Source: an uncultured Myxococcales bacterium
Lineage (GTDB): Bacteria > Myxococcota_A > Bradymonadia > UBA7976 > VGTA01
Direction of reading: 5' to 3'
Length of the DNA stretch: 64,000 nucleotides
Assembly (NCBI GenBank): GCA_937146725.1
Contig: CAKZRU010000042.1
Coordinates: 16,780 to 80,779 of the forward strand
Below are positions 43,919-54,572 of the stretch, in pieces; positions within the stretch are counted from its first letter, which is position 1, and every line of letters begins with the position of its first letter. Position numbers and translations under genes: made by a program. A model generated the notes under the pieces. It was not told the origin of the DNA. It did no database searches and worked only from the letters and a program-made list of their open reading frames with translations.

Positions 43919-44209
43919 ATGCAGGCAAGACCCCTTCACGATCAAGTTGTCGTTAAGCGTTTAGAGGCCGAAACTCAAACTGCTTCTGGTATTATTATTC
44001 CTGACAATGCCCAAGAGAAGCCTCACCAAGGTGAAGTTATCGCTGTTGGCCCAGGAAAGACTATGGATAACGGCCAAGTTCGCGCTCCACAGGTTAAAGT
44101 TGGAGATCGTGTTTTCTTCCGTAAGTATGGTGGCGTTGATATCAAGGTTCAAGGCCAAGAGTTCATCATTATTCGCGAGGACGAAATCCTTGCGGTAATC
44201 GAAGGCTAA
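43919..44209 (+). CDS. groES: Co-chaperonin GroES
   Basis: A 96-residue co-chaperonin that caps the GroEL ring. I start at ATG 43919 because AGAGGAG lies eight bases upstream; ATG 43913 is only two bases from it. Sequence features: [11 protein letters not shown], mobile loop [40 protein letters not shown] and the terminal [10 protein letters not shown]. Length is normal. groEL follows 47 bases later. Confidence 0.96.
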   Translation: MQARPLHDQVVVKRLEAETQTASGIIIPDNAQEKPHQGEVIAVGPGKTMDNGQVRAPQVKVGDRVFFRKYGGVDIKVQGQEFIIIREDEILAVIEG

Positions 44210-44253
44210 TTCACACCTATTATTCACTCATTACACAAAGACACAGGAAATAA

Positions 44254-45891
<1,638 letters not shown>

Positions 45892-45959
45892 GATCGCCTA
45901 AATCCCATCTTATTTAGCTGATTAAGACTCTTGGTGAGTCGTTCATCAGCAAAAGCTTT

Positions 45960-45988
45960 AAAGCCTGTGCTCTGTGCATGGGCTTTTT
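45960..45988 (+). terminator. Intrinsic terminator after groEL
   Basis: An 11-base stem, AAAGCCTGTGC against GCATGGGCTTT with two G-T pairs and a five-base loop, is followed by further T bases. It lies 68 bases after the groEL stop and between convergent genes, so it may serve both. Confidence 0.65.
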
Positions 45989-46039
45989 AGATTTTATTGA
46001 GCTCGCTCTTGGGCCCAAATAGGACTTAAGGGATCAAAG

Positions 46040-47302
46040 CTATTGAAGATTGACGGATACCTCAAGTTCATAAGGGCCAAAGCCATCTTCAAAAAAGCCT
46101 GCAACCACAATAAAATAGTTTTGGGCGGTGGGGCCACGATTTCGCGCTGAAACCGAACCATAATCATCCCAAGCAAGACAGCTACGACGTAAGTCACTGC
46201 AGTCGCTATTGATTGAAACCACATGATCCCAACCATCAGCACTAGAAGTCACGCTTAAAGTTGCGTTGGCAGGTACATTGATCTGATAAATGTGATCGGG
46301 TCCGGCATTATAGCCCCATAGGCCACCCGAGCGGATACACATGCCTTCCATACCACCATAATAGTTGGCTGATTGACTAGTATCTCCGGTAATTAAGCCT
46401 CCATTATCGATCACAAAGGGTTGTTGACAGCTTTCTCCTTGATTCGGCGAAGGCTCTGTGAGTTCGATATCAAGCTGATATGAGCCAAATTCATCTTCTT
46501 GCTTGCCATCAACCGCAAGCATAATCTCTTTGGTCGATGAGCCGGTATTATGCCATGATACTTGGCTGCTACTCAGTTGGCTACAGCCCTCTTGAGGGTC
46601 ATTTTCGCTTAAAGATAACCACAACTGTGGTTGAATAAAGCCAGCTCCCACATTGCTGAGCGAAGCACTAAGAACCTGTCCGGCAGGCACAGAAACAGTC
46701 AGTGTTTGCTCGGGGCCACGAGTTGCTCTATTTAAACCACAGCCTCCTGAAACCGTAGGCCAATCAGACGCACAATTTTCGGTATTACCCTGATAACTAC
46801 CGGTACCAAATTGAGCGGTTCGGCCACAGTTGATTACACCCACATTGGATAGGCATTGGCTAGGTTCACCCTCACAATATGATTGTTCTTCAATCAGGCA
46901 TTGCACATTACAGCCATCACCATTTTGTAAGTTGCCATCATCGCAGGCTTCTTGGGGACCAATCATGCCATCGCCACAGCCAGGGGTAGCCTCAATAGGT
47001 ATTCCAGCCATTTCTCCGGCTTGCATCGTAGTGCCGGCTTGCATCGTAGTGCCGGCTTGCATCGTAGTGCCGGCTTGCATCGTGGTACCGGCTTGCATCG
47101 TGGTACCGGCTTGCATCGTGGTACCGGCTTGCATCATGGTACCGGCCTGCATCATGGTACCGGCTAACATAATTTCACCGGCCATTTCGCCAGCCATTTC
47201 ACTGGTCATTTCACCGGCCAAAACAGGATTTACCTCTTCACCACCTGCACAAGCGGTTAACGCCAAGGTGTAGATGATACTGAGCCATTTATAATTGGAC
47301 AT
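46040..47302 (-). CDS. Lipoprotein with AGTxMQ repeats, Myxococcus-type cysteine repeat and PPC-like domains
   Basis: A 420-residue lipoprotein with lipobox LTAC at about 15-18. After the Cys come AGEM-type pentapeptides and then eight AGT(M/T)MQ hexapeptides, a long spacer. Next is a Myxococcus disulfide repeat (DUF4215/TIGR02232 type: CGDGMIGPQEACDDGN, NGDGCNVQC). Two beta domains of PPC type follow (LTVSVPAGQVLSASLSNVG; HIYQINVPANATLSVTSSADG). It probably stands on the outer-membrane surface with the repeat as a stalk. It is convergent with groEL. No enzyme motif is seen. Confidence 0.8.
   Translation of the reverse strand: MSNYKWLSIIYTLALTACAGGEEVNPVLAGEMTSEMAGEMAGEIMLAGTMMQAGTMMQAGTTMQAGTTMQAGTTMQAGTTMQAGTTMQAGTTMQAGEMAGIPIEATPGCGDGMIGPQEACDDGNLQNGDGCNVQCLIEEQSYCEGEPSQCLSNVGVINCGRTAQFGTGSYQGNTENCASDWPTVSGGCGLNRATRGPEQTLTVSVPAGQVLSASLSNVGAGFIQPQLWLSLSENDPQEGCSQLSSSQVSWHNTGSSTKEIMLAVDGKQEDEFGSYQLDIELTEPSPNQGESCQQPFVIDNGGLITGDTSQSANYYGGMEGMCIRSGGLWGYNAGPDHIYQINVPANATLSVTSSADGWDHVVSINSDCSDLRRSCLAWDDYGSVSARNRGPTAQNYFIVVAGFFEDGFGPYELEVSVNLQ
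47016..47159 (-). repeat. Eight 18-base tandem repeats encoding AGT(M/T)MQ
   Basis: Eight contiguous 18-base units run from 47016 to 47159. They fall into three blocks by synonymous or single-base changes: three units with gtagtg, three with gtggta and two with atggta (plus strand). This shows stepwise block duplication. The antisense frames through it are artefacts. Confidence 0.9.
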
Positions 47303-47359
47303 CTTTAGACTTTCTTAGAGATCAATAGATCGCTCACCGATCACAAGGTTTTAAGTAAA

Positions 47360-48376
47360 TTAATGAGAGCAGAGCCGGTCACCTTTAGGGCAATGTATAC
47401 GCACATGCATATGGCTTTTGTGTACCTGGTCGGGGTAGATCGCTTTATGCTTACCACCCGGAAAAAAGCTAAGATACTTATTCAGCTTCTTTTTGCGCTT
47501 TTTATAGATACGTTTGATATATTTCTTAAGGGCTTTTACCAACTTACGCTCAATAAATACCATTTGAGTTTTGGGACTGTCTAAAAAGCATTTGAGTACC
47601 ACCCATTGAGCATACATATTCATTTGTCGCGCAGTGGTATTTTTAAAATAGCCTTTAGATAAGGGGTTTTTTCTCATAAAGCCCACATCGACATCACGGC
47701 CACTTTGGTGAGATTTATGAGATTTTAAACGGCCACCTTTTCGGCTTGATAGATCTCCAATGGGAATTGGCGCATATTTTCTAGAAAAATAACGACGATA
47801 GGATGAGCCACAATCTTTAATAAGCTTGACGAGCTCGGGGGTTCCCCATAAATCAGGTCTATGCATAGATACGGCATAACCTTTACCCAAACCATCCCCA
47901 TCAGGGTCAAGATGTACACCATGTTTAAGTGAGCCCCGATTAGGTCGCCCCACTGACTCGGTATTTCTGAGCGGTCCATAAAAGGCGAGTCGTTTACCGG
48001 CTGGAGGTCGTCGGTATTTTTTATATCGGCGGTTCCAACGCTTTAGAGACTTCACTTTAACCTTAAGTCTTTTGGCAATCCCAGACCAAGATTCACCTTT
48101 GAACACCCGATAATATTGACGCTTAGCTCGTCTTTTTTTGGTTTTCTTAGATCTTTTCTTGGACTTTTTCTTATTCGCTTTTTTAGACTTTTTCTTAGGT
48201 CTTTTACTCTTGCTCTTTTTGGCTTTACTACTTTGTTTTTTTGTTTTGGCCAAAGCAGACTTAAAAGTAAATGAACTCGAGAGTAAATCGGTTGGAGGGC
48301 TGATCATGAGCAGGCCAAAAAACAGGGAGAGAAGTAGCTGTTGAATAAGACTCTTTACACACCCTAATACTTGCAT
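47360..48376 (-). CDS. LysM-containing MepA-like murein endopeptidase
   Basis: A 338-residue exported protein. A signal peptide covers about 1-44 (ending SALA). A very Lys-rich segment follows (about 46-85), then a LysM-like peptidoglycan-binding domain (VFKGESWSGIAKRLKVKVKSLKRWN). The C-terminal domain is of the penicillin-insensitive endopeptidase MepA family (M74), with a zinc motif in SHQSGRDVDVGF near residue 217 and the second block HKSHMHVRIHCP near the end. MepA cleaves DD- and LD-crosslinks in the cell wall. The Lys-rich part may add electrostatic wall binding. Start ATG 48376 has only a weak ribosome site. Confidence 0.87.
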   Translation of the reverse strand: MQVLGCVKSLIQQLLLSLFFGLLMISPPTDLLSSSFTFKSALAKTKKQSSKAKKSKSKRPKKKSKKANKKKSKKRSKKTKKRRAKRQYYRVFKGESWSGIAKRLKVKVKSLKRWNRRYKKYRRPPAGKRLAFYGPLRNTESVGRPNRGSLKHGVHLDPDGDGLGKGYAVSMHRPDLWGTPELVKLIKDCGSSYRRYFSRKYAPIPIGDLSSRKGGRLKSHKSHQSGRDVDVGFMRKNPLSKGYFKNTTARQMNMYAQWVVLKCFLDSPKTQMVFIERKLVKALKKYIKRIYKKRKKKLNKYLSFFPGGKHKAIYPDQVHKSHMHVRIHCPKGDRLCSH

Positions 48377-48750
48377 TGGTCCAATACCTATTTAATGATT
48401 TTAGCTTTTTACATAACAGATTTAGCGAATATAGCACAACCTTATCGAATAAGTGAGTTTTGATCTCTTGTTTACAGGTATTTTTATTGACTGCAACGGT
48501 GATTAAGTACTCGAAATCGAACTGTTAGTCTATGCATTTTCCATTATTGATGACTTATTTATACCTGCTGTTATGCTTTATGTATTTAGAAAGAATGAGT
48601 AATTTAAATAATGGATAATCAATTTACTAAATCTCCTTTACAAGTGTTCAAGAGCAAGCTAAAGGCTGTGTATATCATCTACTTTAGTTGATATTGAGTG
48701 AGCTCTGAACAAACTTAAAAGCCAAAAGTACTCAAAATGTTTAGGATTTA
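48377..48750. other. AT-rich intergenic region between divergent genes
   Basis: This 374-base gap separates the endopeptidase gene (minus) from the permease gene (plus). It is AT-rich and must hold two promoters, but I could not pick convincing -35/-10 pairs. No hairpin, RNA gene or small gene was seen. AGGATTTA just before 48751 is the likely ribosome site. Confidence 0.4.
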
Positions 48751-49749
48751 ATGCTTATGATTGATTACCATATTTATATGCTTATTGGCTTTTTGCTATC
48801 TGCATATGCAATCGTCGCCAATGATGCTATTCAAACTTTAGGAACCTTTATTGCTGCTAATCGCCAACGACCTTGGCAGAGTTTGTGGCTTTTTGTGTCC
48901 GGAATACTCACAGTTGTTTTATTGTATGGCTGGCTAAAAAGTGGTGGAGATCCGGCCTATGGTCGTCTGAATAAGTTTCCGTTTGACCCCAATACAGCAG
49001 CCGAACTTTATGGACCGCTTTGTATTGTTCCACCCTTAGCTCTGTTGATTTTAACCCGTCTTGGGCTACCGGTCAGTACAACCTTTTTAATCCTTACTTT
49101 TTTTGCGCCTAAAAACCTTGTGGATATGGTGACCAAGTCACTCTTTGGTTATGCCTTGGCTTTAGTGGTAGGTTTGGTGACTTTTAAGTTGGTCAAAGGC
49201 TATTTAGCCCAACAAAAGACCAAGACTCAACTGGATCCTTGGTGGGTGCCTTTTCAATGGATTACCACCGCATTTTTGTGGAGCCAATGGTTGATTCAAG
49301 ATCTAGCAAATCTCTTTATTTATTTTCCACGAGAAGGCCAAGCTGGACAGCAAACTCTATCTTTTTCATGGTTACTTATTGGTTTGGTTGCCATGGTCGC
49401 AATGCAATTGCTGATTATGCGTGAAGGAGGGGGCAAGGTTCAAGAAATCGTTGATCAAAAATCAGGCACAAGCGATGTGCGAGAGGCGACTTTGATTAAC
49501 CTTGTTTATGGCTTGGTCATCCTCTTTTTCAAAGAATATAGTAATATGCCCATGAGTACGACTTGGGTGTTTTTAGGCTTATTAGCCGGCCGGGAAATTG
49601 CGTATCATGTACAGTTGGCTAATCATGATTCCGAAGAGTTAGAGACGGGCTCAATCAGTCCTTGGAACATGATGGTCAAGGACTTGCTTAAAGCAACGAT
49701 TGGTCTAGTCGTCAGTGTGATATTAGCCTTGGGAATGCAGTGGATTTAA
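48751..49749 (+). CDS. Polytopic membrane protein resembling PiT inorganic-phosphate transporters
   Basis: A 332-residue membrane protein with about nine hydrophobic helices. The first repeat has AIVANDAIQTLGTFIAAN, like the PiT signature GxNDxANxxGT, and GLPVSTT. The second half has SNMPMSTTWVFLGLLAGRE, matching the second PiT repeat in reverse-symmetric position. The length is shorter than typical PiT proteins and the second ND pair is not obvious. It may move phosphate or another anion by sodium or proton coupling (inference). ATG 48751 follows AGGA; ATG 48757 is also possible. No pho-regulon gene adjoins it. Confidence 0.6.
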   Translation: MLMIDYHIYMLIGFLLSAYAIVANDAIQTLGTFIAANRQRPWQSLWLFVSGILTVVLLYGWLKSGGDPAYGRLNKFPFDPNTAAELYGPLCIVPPLALLILTRLGLPVSTTFLILTFFAPKNLVDMVTKSLFGYALALVVGLVTFKLVKGYLAQQKTKTQLDPWWVPFQWITTAFLWSQWLIQDLANLFIYFPREGQAGQQTLSFSWLLIGLVAMVAMQLLIMREGGGKVQEIVDQKSGTSDVREATLINLVYGLVILFFKEYSNMPMSTTWVFLGLLAGREIAYHVQLANHDSEELETGSISPWNMMVKDLLKATIGLVVSVILALGMQWI

Positions 49750-49831
49750 GCTGTCTTTTTGCTGAGATGAAATAGATCTGTTATAAGACTTAGTCATCAG
49801 TGATTACTTTGTTGCTAAGATAGGCCTAAGC

Positions 49832-52800
49832 ATGAGTCAAATATCCTATTATTCACTTGCTGAATCAGCACGCTATTTATGTCATGAGGCAACGAAATCC
49901 GAAGGAATGAACCTAGCGACTCGCTTGCTCGTAGAGAGCTTAACGCCTGGTCTTAGACACTTTAATGCATTTTTTAAAGAAAGCCTACGAGAGGCACTTC
50001 ATTTAAGAGCACCCGAGTTAGAGCGTAAGCTTAAAGAGTATGATGAGTTTGAAGAACTTTTGGGCACAATTTGTAGGGATTTAAAGCAAGCGCAGTCCCA
50101 AGAATGGTGGCTTAGGATTATTGAAGTTGCCGAATGTGGAGCCCAGCGAGATGTACTTACTCGTTTAATTTACAAGCAAATTGTGAGTAGTGACGAAGCG
50201 CAAGCTTATCGTGGTCAATGGCAGGCTCTAAATATCTCTGCCGGTGGTGCTCAACAGCTGATCAGAACTTTAGGTAAGAACAAAAACGATGCTGAAAAAC
50301 TGATCATCGAACAGGTCTCACATAGTGCCTTAAGCTTAAGAATGCTTCCTAAGCTCAGTGCAGAAGCCAAAACTGAATGGCTGATCAAGCAGAGTAAATT
50401 GATTGAGCATATGATGGGACAAAATTGGGGGGAGGCCAGACAAGTCTTAAAAGAACTTGTAAAACTAGCACCGCGCGATCCGGCAGTGAGTTTATATTGG
50501 TCATTGCTCAAATGTTCGGAAGGCAAAGTGGAAGAGGCCTTAAATGGGATTAAAAGAGCCGCTGAGGTTTGTCCCCAAGACCAAGAACTCATTCAACTTG
50601 CTCAAGAGAGTCAACTATGGCGTCAAAGTCTGTTAGATGATCGGCTGCAAAGGGCAAATGCCGAAAAAGAGATAAACAAGCCCCAAAAAAACTCAAAAGA
50701 GAATCATGCTCAAGCAGACTTGGTTTCGTCTCCTATGACAGCCCCGACAAACCTAGCAGGTTATTCATTGGCTCAAAGCCACCAAAACGATTGGCGTTTA
50801 CCAAGTGGCTTATTACAAGCGATTGCTGATCTTGGACCGGAACGTACTTTGGATTTAAGCATTACCGGATTAATGAGTCAGCTTTATCATTTAAATATTG
50901 AGCAAAAATCACAGCTCAATAGCGCTTTGCAACGCTATCCAGAAGCGAGTGGACTTAAGCTGGTTGAACGGCAAATCGCTCGCTCTTTGGCCTTAATTGA
51001 ACGTGGCTTAGGCGTGTATCATGTTGATCCCAAACAAGAGCTCAGCCCTTTAACTTTTGGTGGGTCACAGATGGCGACTTTGAGCCCAGTTCAATTAGCT
51101 GAACTGAGGCAAATGGGTAAAAATGAGCGTGTTCAGGACTATGAGTTCAATCCGCTTGAAACGCCTCCACCCATTCCCTTTGATCAGGATGAGGTTGCAC
51201 CCACAGCTTTGGTGAACTTGGTTAAAGAACCGCTAAAAACAGGTGGACTCCAAGCTGAGTCCTTATCGGTTGATATTGACCAACCGCTGGATTTTACACT
51301 TGAGCCGGAAATTACTGACTTAGCACGCGCCGAAGAACTGATGCGTCGAGGAGAGTTTGCCCAAGCAGAGCACTGTCTACTCAACTTACTCGATCAAAAT
51401 CCCTTTGATGCTTGTGTTCATAATGACTTGGGCGTGCTTTATTTTCAAACCCAGCGCTTTGGTGATGCAAAGGCGCACTTTATGCTCGCCATTGAATGTA
51501 ATCCCCAATATGAAGAGGCTTGGTCTAACTTGGTAGAGCTTTTTGCGAGTCTTGGGCATCTACACCATGCGCTTCCCTTTTTTAGGCGCTTTGAAACCTT
51601 GGTGGAAACCTCGGTAAGCCTGCGCAGACTCAGAGAGTTATGTGCTCAATTTGCCCCCGCAGATCTTGATCAGCTACAACCACCTCAATATGCGGATACC
51701 GTTGGTCTTAAGCTTCCATTAAGCGGATCTTTCTTTATTGCGCCATCCGAAGATGATGAGTTTGTTGAGGCAATCTCGGCACCTTTGCCCTTAGAATGGG
51801 ATCCGGAAGAACAAGCCAAAGTTTTAGAGGCTCGTGAAAAGGCACAGCAAGAGATGGCGGTGCAAAAGCGAGCTGAAGTCAATCAGTTATTGGATCAGTA
51901 TCAAGCTCAATCTCGTCCGAATGTACCTAAAGCTAAAACAGGCTTATTTGCATGGATTAAAACCCAAATTGGTCTTGAAAAAGAGCTTGAGCCTACACCA
52001 CCAGAGGCTCACTTATCTCCCGAACAAGAGTTAGAGCAAAACTTTGATCCGCAGGCCCCTCCTGCTCTGGCGCCTAAGCCTTTGCCCGAGGATATTCACC
52101 GGGTACGTAATATCGCTTTTTCTATGCTTTGCGTACCGGCGGGTAGCTTTAAAATGGGTACACATATCAATAGTCCATATGGGGCAGAAAATGAAACGCC
52201 ACAGCATACAGTCGTGATGAGTCGAGCCTTTCAGCTAGCGCGTGTACCGGTCACTCAAGAACTTTATCAAGCGGTGATGTTTAGAAATCCTAGTCATATC
52301 AAAGCGCCCGGTCATCCGGTAGTCAGAGTCAGCTGGTTTGATGCCATTCGTTTTTGTAATGCCTTATCTGAACTAGAAGGCCTGCCTCCGGTCTATGTGA
52401 TCGATTCAGGAGCAAGACCAGAAGTCGCCATTAAGCCTGATTGTGCTGGGTATCGCTTACCCACTGAGGCTGAATGGGAGTACTGTGCACGCGCTCGGCA
52501 AAATTATAAGTTTGCGGGCAGCGATGAAGCACATCGAGTCGCTTGGGCCCAAGTCGATAAATTGCAAACAGTCGCTCGCAAAGAATCCAATAGCTGGGGC
52601 TTTTATGATCTCAGTGGCAATGTTTGGGAATGGTGTAATGATGCCTTGAGAGAATATAATGCCGAATCGCAGCTTGATCCACAGGGTGAAGCGCATGCTT
52701 ATATGCACACTCCAAGCGCTCGGGTGATTCGAGGCGGAAGCTGGTGTTTTGAGGAAGATGGTGCTCGAGTCGCTTTTCGCGGTCGGGGGGCACCGGGCTT

Positions 52801-52843
52801 AAGAATTACTAGCTTAGGGTTTAGAATTGCCCGTAGTCTGTAG
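49832..52843 (+). CDS. TPR protein with C-terminal FGE/SUMF1-like domain
   Basis: A 1003-residue cytoplasmic protein. The first 290 residues are helical; TPR-like units are at about 190-270 and 500-590 (AEELMRRGEFAQAEHCLLNLL, FDACVHNDLGVLYFQTQRFGDAKAHF). A charged linker follows. Residues about 770-1003 form an FGE/SUMF1 fold: FSMLCVPAGSFKMGT, NETPQHTVVMSRAFQLARVPVTQELY, PVVRVSWFDAIRFCNALSELEGL, YRLPTEAEWEYCARA, WGFYDLSGNVWEWCND, RVIRGGSW and LGFRIARSL. In true FGE two Cys lie after GGSY; here only GGSWC occurs, so oxidation of sulfatase Cys is unlikely. It is the second FGE-domain protein in the window. Confidence 0.85.
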   Translation: MSQISYYSLAESARYLCHEATKSEGMNLATRLLVESLTPGLRHFNAFFKESLREALHLRAPELERKLKEYDEFEELLGTICRDLKQAQSQEWWLRIIEVAECGAQRDVLTRLIYKQIVSSDEAQAYRGQWQALNISAGGAQQLIRTLGKNKNDAEKLIIEQVSHSALSLRMLPKLSAEAKTEWLIKQSKLIEHMMGQNWGEARQVLKELVKLAPRDPAVSLYWSLLKCSEGKVEEALNGIKRAAEVCPQDQELIQLAQESQLWRQSLLDDRLQRANAEKEINKPQKNSKENHAQADLVSSPMTAPTNLAGYSLAQSHQNDWRLPSGLLQAIADLGPERTLDLSITGLMSQLYHLNIEQKSQLNSALQRYPEASGLKLVERQIARSLALIERGLGVYHVDPKQELSPLTFGGSQMATLSPVQLAELRQMGKNERVQDYEFNPLETPPPIPFDQDEVAPTALVNLVKEPLKTGGLQAESLSVDIDQPLDFTLEPEITDLARAEELMRRGEFAQAEHCLLNLLDQNPFDACVHNDLGVLYFQTQRFGDAKAHFMLAIECNPQYEEAWSNLVELFASLGHLHHALPFFRRFETLVETSVSLRRLRELCAQFAPADLDQLQPPQYADTVGLKLPLSGSFFIAPSEDDEFVEAISAPLPLEWDPEEQAKVLEAREKAQQEMAVQKRAEVNQLLDQYQAQSRPNVPKAKTGLFAWIKTQIGLEKELEPTPPEAHLSPEQELEQNFDPQAPPALAPKPLPEDIHRVRNIAFSMLCVPAGSFKMGTHINSPYGAENETPQHTVVMSRAFQLARVPVTQELYQAVMFRNPSHIKAPGHPVVRVSWFDAIRFCNALSELEGLPPVYVIDSGARPEVAIKPDCAGYRLPTEAEWEYCARARQNYKFAGSDEAHRVAWAQVDKLQTVARKESNSWGFYDLSGNVWEWCNDALREYNAESQLDPQGEAHAYMHTPSARVIRGGSWCFEEDGARVAFRGRGAPGLRITSLGFRIARSL

Positions 52844-52857
52844 TTAAGGTTTTGTAA

Positions 52858-53514
52858 TTATTCAGCAATCCAGTCGCAAGGGTATTTTTTCTTGAGATCT
52901 TCCTCGAGCGTGGTTTTAGCCAATTCAACCTTTACGATGCGCTTAGTACCAGCTTTACAACCACGATCGGTCGACTTGGGATCACAACTCAGATTATGGG
53001 TGTCAAAAACGCCATTTACTTGCACACCATATTGAGCGGTCACTTCATATTCTCCCACCGGAAGCGAATAAAAAGTAAAGAGGTCTTTAACCGAACCTGT
53101 GTTGACCTCTAAATGAAGGCTTTTCAGATGACGACGTTTGGTTTCCTTATTCACAGCCACAAGTGTAGCAACCGCATCATCGGTATTTTTAAAGAAGGGA
53201 CAAATGCGTGCATGTAAGCGACCTTCTCCGGCTTTAGTTTGGCGTTTTTTAGCCTCTTTGGCTTTGCGCTTTTCTTCTTTAGCTTTGCGTTTAGCTTCTT
53301 TTTTAGCGGCAATCTCAGCGGCACTACGCTGCCCTTGCACACAAAAGTTTTCCTCACAAATCCAGCCGGCAATACAGTCAGAATCCGCCTTGCATGAGCC
53401 ACCACGAGCTTTTTCTTTTTTGCTATTACAGGCGCTAAAAGCCAAGCAAAGGCCAATTAAAAGTACTGCAAGTGACAGCTTTGAGATCAAGTGATTAATT
53501 GATGAATGAGACAT
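52858..53514 (-). CDS. Cysteine-containing lipoprotein with lysine/alanine-rich helix
   Basis: A 218-residue lipoprotein with lipobox FSAC at about residues 26-29. GGAG precedes ATG 53514. A cysteine module (SCKADSDCIAGWICEENFC) follows. A strongly charged K/A/E helix runs over about residues 62-95. The rest is a beta-sandwich-like domain (LHARICPFFKNTDDAVATLVAV, YSLPVGEYEVTAQYGVQVNGV) with two further Cys. The helix could bind peptidoglycan or the outer-membrane inner face. It converges with the TPR-FGE gene, 14 bases apart. Confidence 0.75.
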   Translation of the reverse strand: MSHSSINHLISKLSLAVLLIGLCLAFSACNSKKEKARGGSCKADSDCIAGWICEENFCVQGQRSAAEIAAKKEAKRKAKEEKRKAKEAKKRQTKAGEGRLHARICPFFKNTDDAVATLVAVNKETKRRHLKSLHLEVNTGSVKDLFTFYSLPVGEYEVTAQYGVQVNGVFDTHNLSCDPKSTDRGCKAGTKRIVKVELAKTTLEEDLKKKYPCDWIAE

Positions 53515-53550
53515 GAATCAGCTCCATAGATAAATCATGAAATAAATGAG

Positions 53551-53577
53551 ACTTAAGGGGACTTAAGGGGACTTAAG
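53551..53577. repeat. Three-copy 10-base direct repeat upstream of the lipoprotein gene
   Basis: The unit acttaagggg occurs twice exactly and a third time partly (acttaag), 37-63 bases upstream of ATG 53514. The spacing of one DNA turn would suit repeated binding of a regulator, but this is a guess. Confidence 0.45.
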
Positions 53578-53676
53578 CAGGGTTGAGAAAGCTCATCTTA
53601 AAGTAAGCTTGTCTTTTACTCAATGCTCTCTCAATTTTAGCCAAAAAAGTGATGTACTGTAATCATAAAGCACTAC

Positions 53677-54549
53677 TTATACCTTACGCTGAATCCATGC
53701 ATAACTTGGAAGAGCCGCCCCTAAAAGAGCAGTGAACCAGGCCAGTAGTGCCCCTAAAAAAGGACCCGATGTTTGGTAAGTATAGGGCGCAACAATCGCA
53801 AAAATAGCAACACTACTTGAGCCAAGCATCATGGGGCCGACTGCACCAGCCGGTACTGCTTGTCCTTGGCTCAACCATAAGCTGACCATGGTGGTCCAAA
53901 AAATGGCCGGAAAGACCGAGGCCACTCCAGCAAAGGTCGAGGCACCGGATTTAGCGATTAAAACAGCAATAATGACCGCAAGCATCGCACAAAGACCACG
54001 TGAAATCAGCGTGGTAAGCTGAGTTGTTTTTTTACCCTTAGGCGCTGGCCGAGTGTGATATGTCGCTCCGATTCCAATGAGGATAATCAGCAAAAGTGAG
54101 CACTGAGCGCTCATAAGGTGTAAGTCAGGGCTGATGAGCCAATGTTTGGAAAGACTTACCCAAACAAAGGCACCAATAAACCATAAGCCCAGAGTGATTA
54201 GACTCATCATAGCCAAAGCCCTGTGTAAAGACCTTGAGTCAGTTTGGCTTTGCTGAACGATAGTGGGCAGTTTTTGCGGAATGACTCGCCATAGCCATAA
54301 AAAGATCGCATTTAAGCACATGCCGGCTGGTACGGCATACATGGCCATAGAAAATGCTTCAAATGCCTGTGGATTGAGCTCGGTTTGCCCTTGGTACCAA
54401 AGACCCCAAGAAGCGGGAATAATTGTGGTTGGCAAGGTACCAATGATTCCCCCAAGACGTCCGCCTAAGCGTTCAATCGCAAGAGTGGCAAAGATGGCGA
54501 CTAAACCTGCGCCCAGACCACTGATTAATGCTATCGTTAACTGTTCCAT
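53677..54549 (-). CDS. Integral membrane protein of unknown function
   Basis: A 290-residue protein with about eight hydrophobic helices and no extracytoplasmic domain. The start at ATG 54549 is preferred to a TTG at 54567. The first helix region contains ERLGGRLGGIIGTLPTTIIPAS, and a similar glycine/alanine pattern appears later (TFAGVASVFPAIFWTT, GAVGPMMLGSSSVA), suggesting two related halves. The family is not recognised with confidence; it may be a small permease. The potassium-channel gene lies just upstream (23-base gap) on the same strand, so an ion-related role is plausible. Confidence 0.6.
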   Translation of the reverse strand: MEQLTIALISGLGAGLVAIFATLAIERLGGRLGGIIGTLPTTIIPASWGLWYQGQTELNPQAFEAFSMAMYAVPAGMCLNAIFLWLWRVIPQKLPTIVQQSQTDSRSLHRALAMMSLITLGLWFIGAFVWVSLSKHWLISPDLHLMSAQCSLLLIILIGIGATYHTRPAPKGKKTTQLTTLISRGLCAMLAVIIAVLIAKSGASTFAGVASVFPAIFWTTMVSLWLSQGQAVPAGAVGPMMLGSSSVAIFAIVAPYTYQTSGPFLGALLAWFTALLGAALPSYAWIQRKV

Positions 54550-54572
54550 TATGGATTCACTTTTCAAAGGAC

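Noticed and set aside
46830..47273. Long plus-strand reading frame opposite the AGTxMQ repeats
   Set aside because: It is the antisense of an in-frame 18-base repeat; the encoded protein is a simple repeat with no signal, and the minus strand encodes a clear lipoprotein.
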